Assembly (NCBI GenBank): GCA_013396995.1
Contig: VWZP01010174.1
Location: 1-64,000, forward strand
Length of the DNA: 64,000 bases
Origin: Dicaeum eximium
Taxonomy: Eukaryota; Chordata; Aves; Passeriformes; Dicaeidae
Direction of reading: 5' to 3'
Shown here: piece after piece, positions 34,501-46,489 of the stretch
How positions within the stretch are numbered: the stretch's first letter is position 1
Layout: the number at the start of each line of letters is the position of its first letter
Position numbers and translations under genes: made by a program
Notes under the pieces: generated by a model
What the model was told of the DNA's origin: nothing
Databases searched by the model: none
The model's input: the letters and a program-made list of their open reading frames with translations, nothing else

Positions 34501-37346
34501 TTCAAGACATAGAATTCTCAATGGAAAAAACCCCCATGTTTAAGGATTACTTCTATGCATCCTAAATGCAGGACATCAGTAGTGTCTATATAAATCCAGC
34601 CTACTTCTCAACGCATTATTTAATACTACACAGAGAAGATGCTTACTTTGCCCTTGTACTCTTGTAAAAATATTTTTCATTAATATTTGATTATTACTAT
34701 TCTTTAGGTAGGCTTCTCAAAGATTTTATATCAAAAGTGCAGATCAAAGACTTATCAAATTGATCAGCAATTTATTTTATTCTCATACAAGTCCTTTGGA
34801 GACAGGAACAGAAAAACGCCATAATTTATGCATGCACAAGAATGAATAGTGTGGAAACAACTGTTCGATAGAAGTTCATGCTTAACAGTCAAGATATAGT
34901 AATTATCTTTGGTTTGCAGAGAACTTTTTGTTCTGTGCATACGTTTACCTTTTACATATTCATTAAGCTGTTTGTATTAAATGTTTTAAAATGAGTCCGG
35001 GCTAATTTTACTGATAAAAATATGATTACTAGCTCTCATAGTTGTTTAATGTGGTTGGCTAATTACTTGTTATTTGGACTAAAAATGTTGCTACTAATGG
35101 TCTGTTAATAGCCAGCACTCTTGGCCAGGCTTTTGGGAAGAAATATGTTTATGTATGTACTTGGTTATATCTCTGTTCTGAAGGCCCTTGCAAATTGCTG
35201 CTCAGTCTTTTCCCCCATATGAAATATTTTCAGCTAGAGATATTTATGTGGTGTGCCCCATTACTGGGTATTATTGGAAGTCTCCTGCATGCACTTGAAT
35301 GGACTACATGGGGCCAGTTTCCCAATACAGACCGATGACAGGTAAAGGAAAAGGGGTGAAGTTTGTTCTCAGAAATAAGGTCCATTATATATTAATGAAA
35401 CCACTTCCTGCAGTTGCTGGGGTTGGTTCAGCTCATTTTTATGCCAGCTCCTGCAAGCTGACATCTGGTATGGATCTACCTCAAATAAAGCTGACTTAAA
35501 AAATCAGCACTGCCTTTCTCTGGTGAGTCAAAATTATTCTGAAAACAGATTGTGAGCTTTGGTGAGGAAATGGGCAAAATGGCCCATTCAGTTTCTCTAA
35601 CAATTATTTTTTAAGCAAGTTTCTTATGTTGGTATGGAGAATCAAATGACATTACATTTGAATCAGCAAATGGTGAAGGACCATTTACACTGTCCTTTGT
35701 CACGTGAAATGGATTTAACATTTTTCCTGTAAACATCCTTGATTTAGTTCTGTGTTAGTTCTGTTTAGTTCAAAACAAGATAATTTTTCAATGGAAAAAT
35801 ATATTAAATATTGTACCACTCTTGAACACAACATATATGTAGACCAGCTGATTGTATAAAGCTTAACTGTATATATATTTTAGACTGGAGTGTTAATATA
35901 CAAGATATGGAAAAGCAATAATAAAGATACTTTCTGGGAAGAATACATTTAAAAATAATTTCTAGTTTTGAGAAAATTTATTTCTGCATTTGGTGAATGC
36001 AAAACCATTAAAACCTTATACAGATAATGGTTTCACTATATATATACATATAATAGAGTATATAATCAATTATTTATTATAATTACATAATGGGTATATT
36101 AATTTCTAATTAATTAAAATTCATTCTTTTCCCTTCATAGTAAGAGCCCAATACTAAGATTCTATGTACAGATTTAGAAACATAAATGAAACCACAGAGT
36201 TTTTAAAATGAGGACTAATCTAGTTTGCACTTTCTTACTGTTCAGTCCTTTGTAATATTTTTCTTGCCTGTTGATTTGGAATATGAAGATCCTGCCAAAC
36301 ATAGCATGGTTCGAAGGACACTATTTCCCTGGAAGTCCTTTTTTTTTAAACAGTAGCTTTGAGAACTTTCTGTACAATGAAAACAAAGACAAGCACTTTG
36401 AAAACCGACCATAAATTATGTATGTGTCTCAGATAGATGTCAAGCAGCCAACCAACCTGTTTAATTGAAAACCAAAAAAATGACAGCATGCCACTTTGAA
36501 AGTGCATGGTTAATATAAAAATAAGTGATGTTAATGGGAATAAATATGTTTGTAGCATAGCATCTGATGCCAGTTTTCCTCAACATTTCTCTCTACTGAC
36601 AGCTCTCTTTGGTTTTGGATGCAAGCTAGAGTTTTCAAGCTGAGAAAGGCAATCTTCTAAAATTGGCATTTTTCTCCCTTGCAAACTTTAACTGTGGTTA
36701 GTGATTTGCTATGTTGCTTTGCTTCTCATTAATTATCCACAATTGCTCCTTCTCCTTGGTCTGTCTTTAAAAATATGCTATTATAGATCAGTACTTGGCT
36801 ATGTGAATGGACAGCCATTTGTGAATTGCTGTAAACTACATACAGGATAAAGCTAGAGAAACATGATTCGATAAAAAATTGCTCCAAATTAAAAGCTTTT
36901 TTTCTCTGTAATGGTAAATTCTTCAGATTTGCTTTTATGTTTAACATTTCTCATAGAAGAGAATTTTATTGCATAAATTTTATCTCCTTAGTTCAGATGG
37001 AATATGAATTCACAGTAGCATGAAAAACAGATTTAAGTATTAATGTTGCTAGTAAAATAGATTGTGCTTCATAGATGTAATGTCATTTGGCCTTACAAAT
37101 CCACAAAATCTGTGTGACATCTCTCAGTTGTAAGAATCCACTACTTGATGACATAAAATGAATGCATGCCAGGCTTTGATACAGCTACAGAGTCTCTGAA
37201 AAGATGAAAAATAGAACTATTTATTTTTATACTTTTGGTAGGAAGTTTTTTAAATTAATAAAATGAACTCTAGAAACTGCTCATTCAGAATGTGGGTGGG
37301 TGTAGATACTAGTTGGCCTCACCAAAGAACTTGGTATATTTACTAT
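34501..37346. other. AT-rich non-coding sequence
   Basis: Contains a TA-rich stretch near 36035-36120 and a patch at 35230-35500 with a 66-codon frame (35299-35499) of unknown nature. No gene supported. Confidence 0.5.
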
Positions 37347-37640
37347 TTCATAGAATAAGCTAAGTTGGAAGCACCCACAAGGACCAGCAAGTCCAACTCC
37401 TGGCCCTGCACAGCACTACCCTCAAGAGTCACACTATGTGCCTGACAGAATTGTCCAAAACTTCTTGAACTCTGGCAAGCTTGGTGCTGTGACCACTTTC
37501 CTGGGGAGCCTGTTCCAGTGCCCAGCTACACTGTGGGTGAAGAATCTTTTTCTAATGTACAACCTAAACCTCCCCTGACACAACTTCAGGCTGTTCTCTT
37601 AGGTCTTGTCACTGGGCATCACAGAGAAGAGATACAGGAG
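37347..37640 (-). mobile_element. CR1 LINE 3'-end fragment
   Basis: In plus orientation this reads TTCATAGAATAAGCTAAGTT, ACAAGGACCAGCAAGTCCAA, GGGGAGCCTGTTCCAGTGCC and AAGAATCTTTTTCTAATGT. That is the reverse complement of a CR1 3' region, of a different subfamily from 34043-34500. It is 5'-truncated near 37640. Confidence 0.88.
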
Positions 37641-38164
37641 TGGAATCCTATGATTAGTTTCTAGATTTCATTTTGTTAATTAAAATCCTCTGTTTATTTG
37701 CCTTCATATTATACTCATCAAACTCAAATCTAACTCAATTCTGAGAAATACAGTCATACACATGTAGATTCAGTCAAGTAAGAGTCCTGCTCTCAAAGAC
37801 TCTACAATGACAGCAGGAAGACTCTGCAGTGTTCCCTTTTAATTGATCATGCAAGTATAATTTGTTACCTTGGATCTAAAAAACCAAACAAAAAATTAGA
37901 ATTGACTATCCAAGAAAAACTGGTTTTCCAAACTACTGTTTATGTAATATAGTTTGTTGAAAGTAGCAAAAGGATATATGGAACTAATAAGGACCTGGAT
38001 GAAAGCTAAAATAAAATAGACACCTAAACCACTATGGATAATTGCTGGTTACTGAAAAGATCAGTCCAAAGTTAAGGATGATTATGTATTTTCTTCTTTT
38101 TATCAACTTCTGAGTGTGCAATCTGCATGTAGCTTTGGAATTTCATCTGCTGATAGCTGATCAT
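37641..38164. other. AT-rich spacer between two CR1 copies
   Basis: No feature recognised. Confidence 0.5.
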
Positions 38165-38636
38165 ATCCATGAGTCTGAAGCTGATCAGAGGGATGGAGCA
38201 CCTCTTCTATGAGGAAAGGCTAAGAGAATTGGGATTGTTCAGCCTGGAAAAGAGAAGGCTTTGGGGTTACAAGGCTTTGGGGTTATAATTGCAGTACCTG
38301 AAGGGAACTTACAGGAAAAATGGGGCAAGATTATTTCCAAGGGTATGCAGTGACAGGACAAAGGGGAATGACTTCAGAATGAGAGTAGGTTTATAATATG
38401 TATTAGGAAAATATTCTTTACTGTGAGGGTGGTGAGGCACTGGAACTGGTTGCCCAGAGAAGTTGTGGATGCCCAGTCTCTGGAGGTGTTTCAGGCTGGG
38501 TTGGATTGGGCTCTGAGCAACCCGATCTAGTTGAAAATTTCCCTGACCATGGCAGCAGGGGGGTTGGATGGACAAAATGATCTTTAAGACCCCCTTCCAG
38601 CCCAAAGCATTAAAAGATTTTAGAATTCTATGATAT
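38165..38636 (+). mobile_element. CR1 LINE 3'-end fragment with internal tandem duplication
   Basis: A sense-strand CR1 3' end: GAGCACCTCTTCTATGAGG, TTGTTCAGCCTGGAAAAGAG, GGTGGTGAGGCACTGGAACT and the terminal TAGAATTCTATGAT. Inside it, a 16-bp unit AAGGCTTTGGGGTTAC is repeated in tandem at 38255-38286 with one change. The 134-codon minus frame at 38309-38713 is antisense to this CR1. Confidence 0.92.
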
Positions 38637-40073
38637 AAAAGGTGTTTGTATAGGCATTTTATCCTCTTCATACCATCTCCACCTGGCCTAAACAATGTCA
38701 CTTTTGGGGTCAAGGATTTGATAAAATCTTCAATTAGTTTTTAAACTGAAGCCAATGTTCACTGCAACACCCATTTACTAATTAGCATTTCATAATGTGC
38801 AATGCTTGAAGATTTATGCTGATGAGTTGATGGTAATTAAAATTAAGTACATGGGGCAACAATAGAAACCCCACTGCTTATGCACTTAAGTCAGCATAGT
38901 GTATTTTCCACTAATTGATTCAATTAATCTTCAGCACTGCTATTTCCTCTGATGTTGAGTTGGAAAATCTCATCTTTTCCCTACAGCAGGATAGCTCATC
39001 TCTGGCTCAATCTTCCCCAAAATACCAGATAAAATGCAAGGCTAAGTGGAAGCACTGCTTTAGTGAGCAGAATATTAATAGTAATGCTCATCACCATGAA
39101 TCTCTCACAATGGTGTGTCTGGAGCGGATGGCACTCAGTTGTAATCATTTGGGAAATATGACACAAAAAATGTTTGTCTTGACAGTCACTAAGTATGAAG
39201 TTGCTCAAGAGCTACCTATGCAAACAGTGTCCCTGCAGCAGCTTTATGCTGACATTGCTGTGTTAAGGACAGAATTATCTACCGCCTTAGAGAAATTACC
39301 CAGCATATGAAGTCCTAACTCTAAATTCTTTGTGGGGAGGGGAAAGAAGGAGTGTGTGTGTGTGTGCAGACTGAGAATTCTGGATTCACAGAACATACTA
39401 GCAATTCTTGTCGTGAGCAGCTGGAGACAGAATATGTAATTACAATAAAGTTGTTAAAAAAGATAAGTTGCAAAAGAGAAAAATTGAGGAAAACCGATTA
39501 AAAACTTTTGTTGTGATATCATATAAAGAAAGGAATTCAACTTGGGTTCCACAAAGGGCTAGAATCCCACCTCCAGCTTTTAGAAATTGTGGCAAGAACT
39601 CAAGTAATTTCAGGAAACCTAGACTTTCTCCTGATTGGACAGTAGCATGGACCAATACCGTACCTCTGCCTTTGTGCATTAGCAAGTAGCAGAGCACAAG
39701 TAAGTGCAGACCTGGGGTGAAAGAGTTATTGGTAAGCACTTGCACTCCATCATTGCAGGTATTTTGGGTAAATTTTAATCTAGTCTTGTAGACTTAATGC
39801 TTATTAATTGTTGGGATCCAGTAGGGCTACTACCAGAGTCCAGCCAGAATGAAGCTTTGCTTCATTCAAAAGGGATTAAATGCATGTTACATGATGGTTA
39901 CATGATCTGAACCAGAATGGAGGAAGAGCAATGCTGGCACTTCCCCTTGAAAGTGCAGGTCTGACCTGTACCATATTTGTATAGGTGCTTCTGATATCTC
40001 AGTCAATTATTCTTTTAACTGAAAGGAGGTTAATGATGCTTTTGAACTACATCAGGTCTACTAAGGTGAAAGC
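38637..40073. other. Non-coding sequence with one unexplained 131-codon frame
   Basis: The plus-strand frame 38915-39310 is the longest in the window outside a transposon. It has no domain, signal peptide, membrane helix or repeat that I recognise, its Met has no special context, and no splice partner is visible. A frame of this length is expected about once by chance in AT-rich DNA of this size. A (GT)n run lies at 39352-39366. Confidence 0.4.
39352..39366 (+). repeat. Short (GT)n microsatellite
   Basis: About seven GT units. Confidence 0.85.
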
Positions 40074-40135
40074 TACCTAACGCGGTATGTACCAGTATGG
40101 TACATACCTAACGCGATATGTACGCGGTATGTACC
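40074..40135. repeat. Fold-back palindrome with tandem duplication
   Basis: GGTATGTACC (40084-40093) and GGTACATACC (40099-40108) form a perfect 10-bp inverted repeat around a 5-base loop. In addition, the 19 bases at 40074-40092 recur at 40105-40123 with one mismatch (period 31), and GGTATGTACC appears a third time at 40126-40135. The segment has four CGCG-type CpG sites in an otherwise CpG-poor region. A template-switch or fold-back replication event is the likely origin. Confidence 0.9.
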
Positions 40136-41379
40136 AAGGCCTTAGTTTGCTGGTGCAGTGTCGCTAGATGAATGCAGTTTTGGGAGGGCTTCCATGAGAC
40201 AGCTGTACACCAGCATTTCATACCATGCAAGCAATTTAGGAGCAGATACATCAACACTGCACTCCAGCTGTTTTTCAATATTCCTGTCACACAAAAAGCA
40301 TAAAACCAATTTAACCGGTCTGTTAAGTCAGGTTCATGGCTGCTTTGTGCCAACAGGCACAAAGCTGGTGAAACATATTGGTGAACTTGTCCTATATTTT
40401 GTCTTCAAAACAATAGAAAACCTCTAAATTGTCTCACCTGAAGTGATGTATTATTACACATGCCAAAGTATCAACTTACTTGGAAATCTTGTTGCAAAGT
40501 GGAAACACAAATAAAATTGAATTGTTCATTCAGTAAAAAAGAATGAAAATAGCATACAAAATAGGGTTCGTTCTCCTTTTCCAGTTCACCTACCATTGGT
40601 GTTCAACAAGAGACAGAACATTCCTACCTGCCACAAAGGCATGTAGAGCCAGTAGCAATTAAGATAGACTTTCTCTGTTCTACCAGGAAGCATTTACTAA
40701 AGCTATTAGAATTCCAACAGGCTCTGCTGGGCACTGAGTTTTATTCTTACTCATTTTAAAAGTATACAGCAGGTGGTCTTGAAAACACAGATACTTCAAC
40801 ACTGTTGGAGATATTTCCTGAAGTCTACTTTTCTCTTCAAAGAATATGAAAAATGCTGTTTCATTGACTGAGAAAACTTTATGTGTATAGTGTTACAATA
40901 TATTGAGGCCTTGCATGGCAACTGCAAAAATAAGCCCACTAAAAGAATAATTTCTGCAACTGTTTCTAAAAAATATAGTGATGATGTCATATGCTTGCAA
41001 ATGTTATTTTACATCCTGGTAATTCAATTTCCTTTCCTTAACGTCCACCTAGGCTAAAGTAGTCTCCTTTAAAGATGTTAACTATGTTGTTTCTAATCCA
41101 TACAAAACTACTGGAAAAAGCAATATGTTTGCTAGGATGTTATAGGCTTGCTGAAAGGGTAGCACTTCTCAGAAATGGACTTAAAGATACACACTTAGTA
41201 GAGATAATTCTTTAGTATGGGATAACTTTCAGGGGAAAATTGTATCTATTTTGATAGATATATATCTACATTTCACCAAACAAATACTGTCCTTGGCTGC
41301 ACTCATATGATGACCAAGCTAAGGAAGCTTAAAGAGCTCTTGTGAGTTTGCCTTTTTACTGTCCACCTTTTTCCTGACT

Positions 41380-41423
41380 CACCACTCACTTATCTTAAGT
41401 GCACCACTCACTTATCTTAAGTA
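41380..41423 (+). repeat. 22-bp tandem duplication
   Basis: The unit that starts CACCACTCACTTATC and ends TTAAGTG is present twice in direct succession (41380-41401, 41402-41423), differing only in the last base. This looks like a recent slippage or duplication event. Confidence 0.93.
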
Positions 41424-43679
41424 AATGACCCTCTAGTAGAGAGGTAACATCTGCTGTTTTTCCTAGTGGCCTAGATCTCACAAGAAACTTCAGTCAGGAG
41501 CAGTAGCTGTAGCAACCTTAAGCTACCTCCACATGTGTATGTAAATCTAGCAACAGAGAAATGACAGAAAGAGAAGAAGCTGGCCTTCATATTTAAAATA
41601 ATGATTCTGGCCAATATGATGCTAGATTTAAGTAAACCACAAATTTTAGTCTCTGACTTGGATGATGCAAAACCTTCTCTCAATAATTGCATACAGTCAT
41701 ATTTCAAATGTGTTGAAGGAATGTGTCTGGTTTCTGTATTTTATATCAGTTGATAATTAATGGACAATATGTGCTCATGGGTAACTGTTACTAAGCTCCT
41801 TGTGATGTTATCTGTAAACTACAAGTCTTTTAATTGTACAACATAAAATTAAACTGCCTTCACATATTAGCCTTCTAATATTTTTCTGTCTAATTGGCAG
41901 ATATACAGGGAATACGGCCTATTACATGCAAATTTGGAGATCCATGACTTGGAAATTATAATGGCTACTAATTAATCCAGTTTGTAGTGCAGAAAATACT
42001 GTTTTCTGACAGTGTTTCAAAGCTTAAAGACATTATTTACTGTGGTTCCCAAGTAAAGTGTACTTTGCCAGGAATAAGACCCCAGTTGAGACCACTACAG
42101 AACTCAGGTTTCAGAAACATGAAAAACCATAGGAGGACATAATCCATAACTTGGCCAGCCACAAACAAAAGGTTATATACAGTCTTTAGGTGAATGTAAA
42201 TACACGTAGTTAAACTAGATCTCAGTTTCTGTTGCAAAAAATACGTATATAAAATTAACTTGTCTTCACCACACTGAAAAAAAAATTGTTTATTTTATCT
42301 TAATGAGGAAAGGATACCTGTCCTCTCTGTACCATGCTATATTTAACCTACCTATTTAATAATTAAACAGTATTTATAGTACTTATGAAGCTAAAAGGCT
42401 GCAAGACATTAGAAAAACTTGTATTACATTCACTGGTGTTGTGTACAAGACTTGGAAAAAATCTGCCAGGACCCCTAAATCTCAATATTTATCTCATCAG
42501 CTGGGTAAGTTTTCCCAAAAAGTCACATCATCTTAGCTTAGATAAGGCATGCTTTTGAGTAACTATGCTTAAAAAAGTAAAAACCCAAAAAGAGTCGACT
42601 GCCCAAAACATTACAATCAACACTTGTCCAATGGTGGAGTGATTAATACTGTCCTCTGCTGACCAACTTCAAAATAAAGAATATTACAAAGTGGCAGAGA
42701 TTGAAGTACTACAGAGATTGTAGGTTATTCTTGACTCTTTTGCCAAATGAAAGAAACACTCTCTGTCCCCCTTTCTCTCTTGATCACACCCACACAACAC
42801 ATTTTCATAATATGTATGCCCTCCTGGTTCTTACCTTTCTGTGTGGTTTTAGCTGCATTTCTTCTAGATTCTCCATATATTGACCTAAACCAGTTTCCCA
42901 ACAGATTGAATTTTCATTATTACTTGATTAATAGGTATCTACTTCCTTGTAGACACCTCTCCAGTTTAAATGTCGAGTTTAAAATCTTGACTTCCTATTG
43001 CTCTGCTTCCTGTGGTTCTTCAAAATCCAAAGGCTAGCCTTCTTAATACTTCTTTGATTCATGCTTCTGTAATTAATATGATTCATATTTTTAGGATTTT
43101 TTTAAAGAGATGGCACACCTCTATTTTAAAGTTTGGTGGTTAAATGAGGAATATTTTGGAATTATGTTTAGGGTTGCATATCTCAACACACAACCACATA
43201 AAAGGCAGTTAGCCCTGTTTTATAAGTAAAATTAGGAATGACAAGATATAAAGTTGACAAACCATGGACTCTTGAGATGAAAAGACTAATTGTGAAGTAT
43301 TTATGCAGTAATCTTTCCAGAACTCTGTTAATGACATTGAGTTTCCTCAGTAATTAAAATGGATACTTCATCATAATGGAATGATGGATCTATTCACATC
43401 AGCCTGTAGACATCCAGGCTTTTATTTTATAACTCAAGGTGTTTCGTAGTTCCGAGTTCAATTAAGCCTTTTTTAAAGGCTTAAATATTTAAAATTCATC
43501 ATCTTTAATATAAATCTGACAGTGACTAAGAATGTGGCTCTGTAAACTTCAGGATACATTTAAGAATAAAAGATCTACCTCAAACCACTCTTTAGTAGCA
43601 AATATAACAGGAACAAAGAAATTTTTTCTTGGGATCACAACCTGAAACTAATTTTAAACCAAAATACAAGGTGTTTTGC

Positions 43680-43695
43680 AAAAAAAAAAAAAAAA
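43680..43695 (+). repeat. Poly-A tract (16 bases)
   Basis: An A run upstream of the duplicated segment at 43715. It is not followed or preceded by a recognisable retroelement. Confidence 0.85.
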
Positions 43696-43714
43696 CCTAA
43701 AAAGCAAACCCAAA

Positions 43715-43823
43715 AATCTTCAGTTTTCTAAAATATTAAGATAAAAATTTTTTGTTTGACTGAAGGATAACAACTGTAACTGATGTTTAAGTATTAGTAG
43801 GTGAATGAGTCTGGTGGCAAAAG
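43715..43823 (+). repeat. Direct duplicate segment, copy 1
   Basis: This matches 44486-44595 over about 110 bp, with shared words TTTGACTGAAGGA, TTTAAGTATTAGTA, AAGATAAAAA and ATGAGTCT. The flanks diverge on both sides. It shows no terminal repeats, poly-A tail or target-site duplication, and I do not recognise the family. Confidence 0.75.
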
Positions 43824-44485
43824 AAATGCCTGGTCCTCAAGATTAAAGGCATAGACTTAACATGTGGTTACACTTCCTGCATGCTTTTGCTTGAATTATT
43901 TGGCCCAAATTTTTATATTACTCCTTTACTGTCATGTCTGGTATTGAACCAATGAGAATGAGGCCACTAAATGATTTTGACAATCTAGGCTCTTGTAGAT
44001 TTTTGTTTCCATTCCTCTAGTTGTAAGAATGTGCATTAACTAATAATGGTCGTCTGCCTTCTTCCTGCGACAAATCATGGTCAAACAAATATGTAGAATG
44101 CATATAAGACAGGAGACTTTTGAAAAATCTACAGAATATAAAAAATTATTTTTACTATTAACTTGAGAATGATTTTAAGATGTACTGTAGAATTTTATTA
44201 TGTTATATGAGCTGTGAAGAACCAAGTAAGCTATCATAAGGCTGACCATGATCATGAGCCTGAGGTAGACAAAGAATCCCATTTTACACTGGGTGAACTA
44301 AATTATGACAAAGCTCTGGTCCAAGTTCATATTGACTATGACTGATGTAGCCCATTCTCATTTATAATGATTACAAAATTCTGGTCAGTGTTAAATTAGC
44401 TGACTTAAGGTTACAGACATGTTCTACTATGACACTTTTTTGTACTGAAGATAAGGTCAAGAGATCTTTCCAAAAAAATTACAAT
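43824..44485. other. AT-rich spacer between two duplicated segments
   Basis: No feature recognised. Confidence 0.5.
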
Positions 44486-44595
44486 AATCTGCAGTCTTCT
44501 AAAACATAAAGATAAAAACTTTCCATTTGACTGAAGGAAAACAAATGTAACTCAACTTTAAGTATTAGTAAATACATGAGTCTAGTGGAGGAAGA
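44486..44595 (+). repeat. Direct duplicate segment, copy 2
   Basis: The partner of 43715-43823, in the same orientation with starts about 770 bp apart. Identity is roughly three-quarters by eye, so the duplication is not recent. It could be two copies of an unlisted interspersed repeat or a local segmental duplication. Confidence 0.75.
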
Positions 44596-45179
44596 GAGGA
44601 TTAATTAATCTACAGATCAGTGCTTCAGCTACAAGGAATTACTTCCCTGAAGACCTTTTCCTGATAAAATGAATGAAAACAGGATTGGAGGCAGTGAATG
44701 AATGAGCTTTGTAGGGAGATAAAGTGTTAGTCTGAATTTCTTTTAGCCTTGGATTGATTTTAAGCTTTCTGTGCTTTCAACCTAATCCTCCAGGAATGTA
44801 ATAAAGTGTTACATGAGATCAGCATGAAGTGAAACTAGCATTTGAGTCCACTGAATTATCAAACTTCTGCTGTTAGACTCCCTTTTTCATATTCTCAATT
44901 ACAATTCACAACTTTTTTAAAATTGACATTAGGTGGTATAAAAATGGATCATAACACTCTATGGCCATCAATATAAAGAAATACAAATAAAAGTCAACAT
45001 ATCAGCAGAAAAGGTATGGTAAGTATTCTGTTGGTTCAGTTGATAAGTTACTAACCTAGCATACCCCAGTTTGGCTGGCTTTGTATCTGGTAGAAATTTG
45101 CTTGATAAACACAGGAATTACACAGAATTTCCAAATGCATTGCCTCATAATTTATTAGTTGCTTGACTAACTGTTAGTC
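44596..45179. other. AT-rich non-coding sequence
   Basis: No feature recognised before the CR1 that begins near 45180. Confidence 0.5.
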
Positions 45180-45562
45180 CATGTATGAAAGGGGGACCTG
45201 CTCAGTGGATGAGGGAAAAGCTGTGGATGTTATCCATCTGGAATTTAGTAAAGCCCACGACACCCTTTCCCACAGCATTCTCCTGTATAAACTGTCTGCT
45301 CATGGCTTGGAGGGGTGCACACTTTGCTGGGTAAAAAACTACACGGATGGCTGAGCCCAGAGAGTGGCAGTGAATGGAGCTACAGACACCGGGCAGACAG
45401 TCACAAGTGGTGTGTCCCAGGGGTCAGCATTGGGACTGGTTCTGTTTGGTGTCTTTACTCATCATCTGGATGAGGGGAAGTTCTCTCAGGAAGCTTACAG
45501 GTGACTCTGAGTTGCAGGTGAATTCAAGCTGGGTGTGCCTCCAAGGAGTGTTGGTCTGCTGA
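45180..45562 (+). pseudogene. CR1 ORF2 reverse transcriptase, C-terminal fragment, broken
   Basis: The translation shows the conserved CR1 RT block FSKAHDTLSHSILLYKLSAHGL, here interrupted by stops and by a frameshift that sends the later part (QSQVVCPRGQHWDWF, then HHLDEG-like residues) into another frame. The intact protein copies CR1 RNA at nicked target DNA. The catalytic Asp-Asp motif region is not retained in a readable frame. Confidence 0.85.
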
Positions 45563-45648
45563 AGGGCAGGAAGGCTGTGCAGAGGGATCAGGACTGGCTA
45601 GAGCGATAGGTTGAGGCCAATGGTATGAGGGTCAGCAAGGAGAAGTAT

Positions 45649-46044
45649 TGTTGCACCCGATGGTGAATCAGGACTCTTTGACTCCAGTATCAGAAGGCTT
45701 ATATGATTTATTAAAATTACTCCATTGATCGGAAGGAATTTGGGCTATATGTGCCTGGGTACAGAGCTAACATACTTTCTTCTTCATGATCAGTACCAAA
45801 CTGCTAGAATGCCAGAAAATGCTTATAAAATCAGAGAGAGAACATTTCTCTATATCATAGGTCAAGAGGAAGAAAACCACATCTCCCCATATCGGGAGAC
45901 AGGGTAGAAGAATGCATCTGTGTCCTTGAACACACCGCTCAAAGATTTGTTTACAGAAATCTGTGCAGAGAAAACGAGCTTTCCAGTGGAAGGAAAAATT
46001 CAGCAAGCTTGTACCCAAGAAACTTATAAAATACCCTAACTACA
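45649..46044 (-). mobile_element. Class II-type solo LTR inserted in CR1
   Basis: On the minus strand it reads TGTAGTTAGGG... to ...GGGTGCAACA (396 bp). In that orientation it has a TATA-like TTTTATAAGC (plus coordinates about 45818-45828) and AATAAA (TTTATT at 45707-45712), followed by a short R/U5 with CTTCTGATACTGGAGTC. The CR1 sequence GAGAAG lies at 45640-45645 and again at 46045-46050, which fits a 6-bp target-site duplication, but three extra bases (TAT) separate the left copy from the expected LTR end. Confidence 0.82.
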
Positions 46045-46489
46045 GAGAAGTGCTGGGTCTTCTGGACAACAAAATTGGTGAAGGGTCTGGAGCTGATGAG
46101 AGTCTGAGGCAGCTGGGGGTGTTTAGTCTGGAGAAAATGAGTTCAGGGGGCACCTTTCACTCTCTACAATTAGCTGGAAGGAGGTTGTAGCCATATGGGG
46201 GTTGGTCTCTTCTCCCAAGTAACAAGTGACAGGACAAGAGAAAATGACCTGAGGTTGTCTCAGGGGTGGTTTAGATTGGATTTTAGGGAATTTCTTCACT
46301 GAAAGGGTTGCCAAGCATTGGAACAAGCATTGCCCAAGGAAGTGGTTGAGTCATTCCTTGATGTATCCAAAAATCCCAAAAATGTGGTGCCTAGGGACAT
46401 GGTTTAGTGGTAGACCTGGCAATGCTAAGTTAATCTTTCGACTCAATGATCTTAAAGGCCTTTTCCAAGCTAAATGATTCTATGATTCA

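Larger units (their letters stand above)
40136..43714. other. AT-rich non-coding sequence
   Basis: Short frames only (up to 96 codons at 42747-43037 plus). It contains the 22-bp tandem duplication at 41380-41423 and a 16-base A run at 43680-43695. No transposon recognised. Confidence 0.5.
45180..46489 (+). mobile_element. CR1 LINE 3' half, split by an LTR insertion
   Basis: The left part (45180-45648) encodes the end of the CR1 reverse transcriptase in broken frames: AVDVIHLEFSKAHDTL, then a segment ending LCWVKNYTDG and VNGATDTGRQSQV. The right part (46045-46489) is the CR1 3' end, with GCTGGGTCTTCTGGACAAC, GTGTTTAGTCTGGAGAAAA, GGACAAGAGAAAATGACC and the terminal ATGATTCTATGATTC. CR1 coding order resumes across the gap, so 45649-46044 is an insertion. 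It is 5'-truncated and non-functional. Confidence 0.93.

Noticed and set aside
38309..38713. 134-codon minus-strand frame
   Set aside because: It is antisense to a CR1 3' end; it includes the untranslated tail and has no protein similarity of its own.
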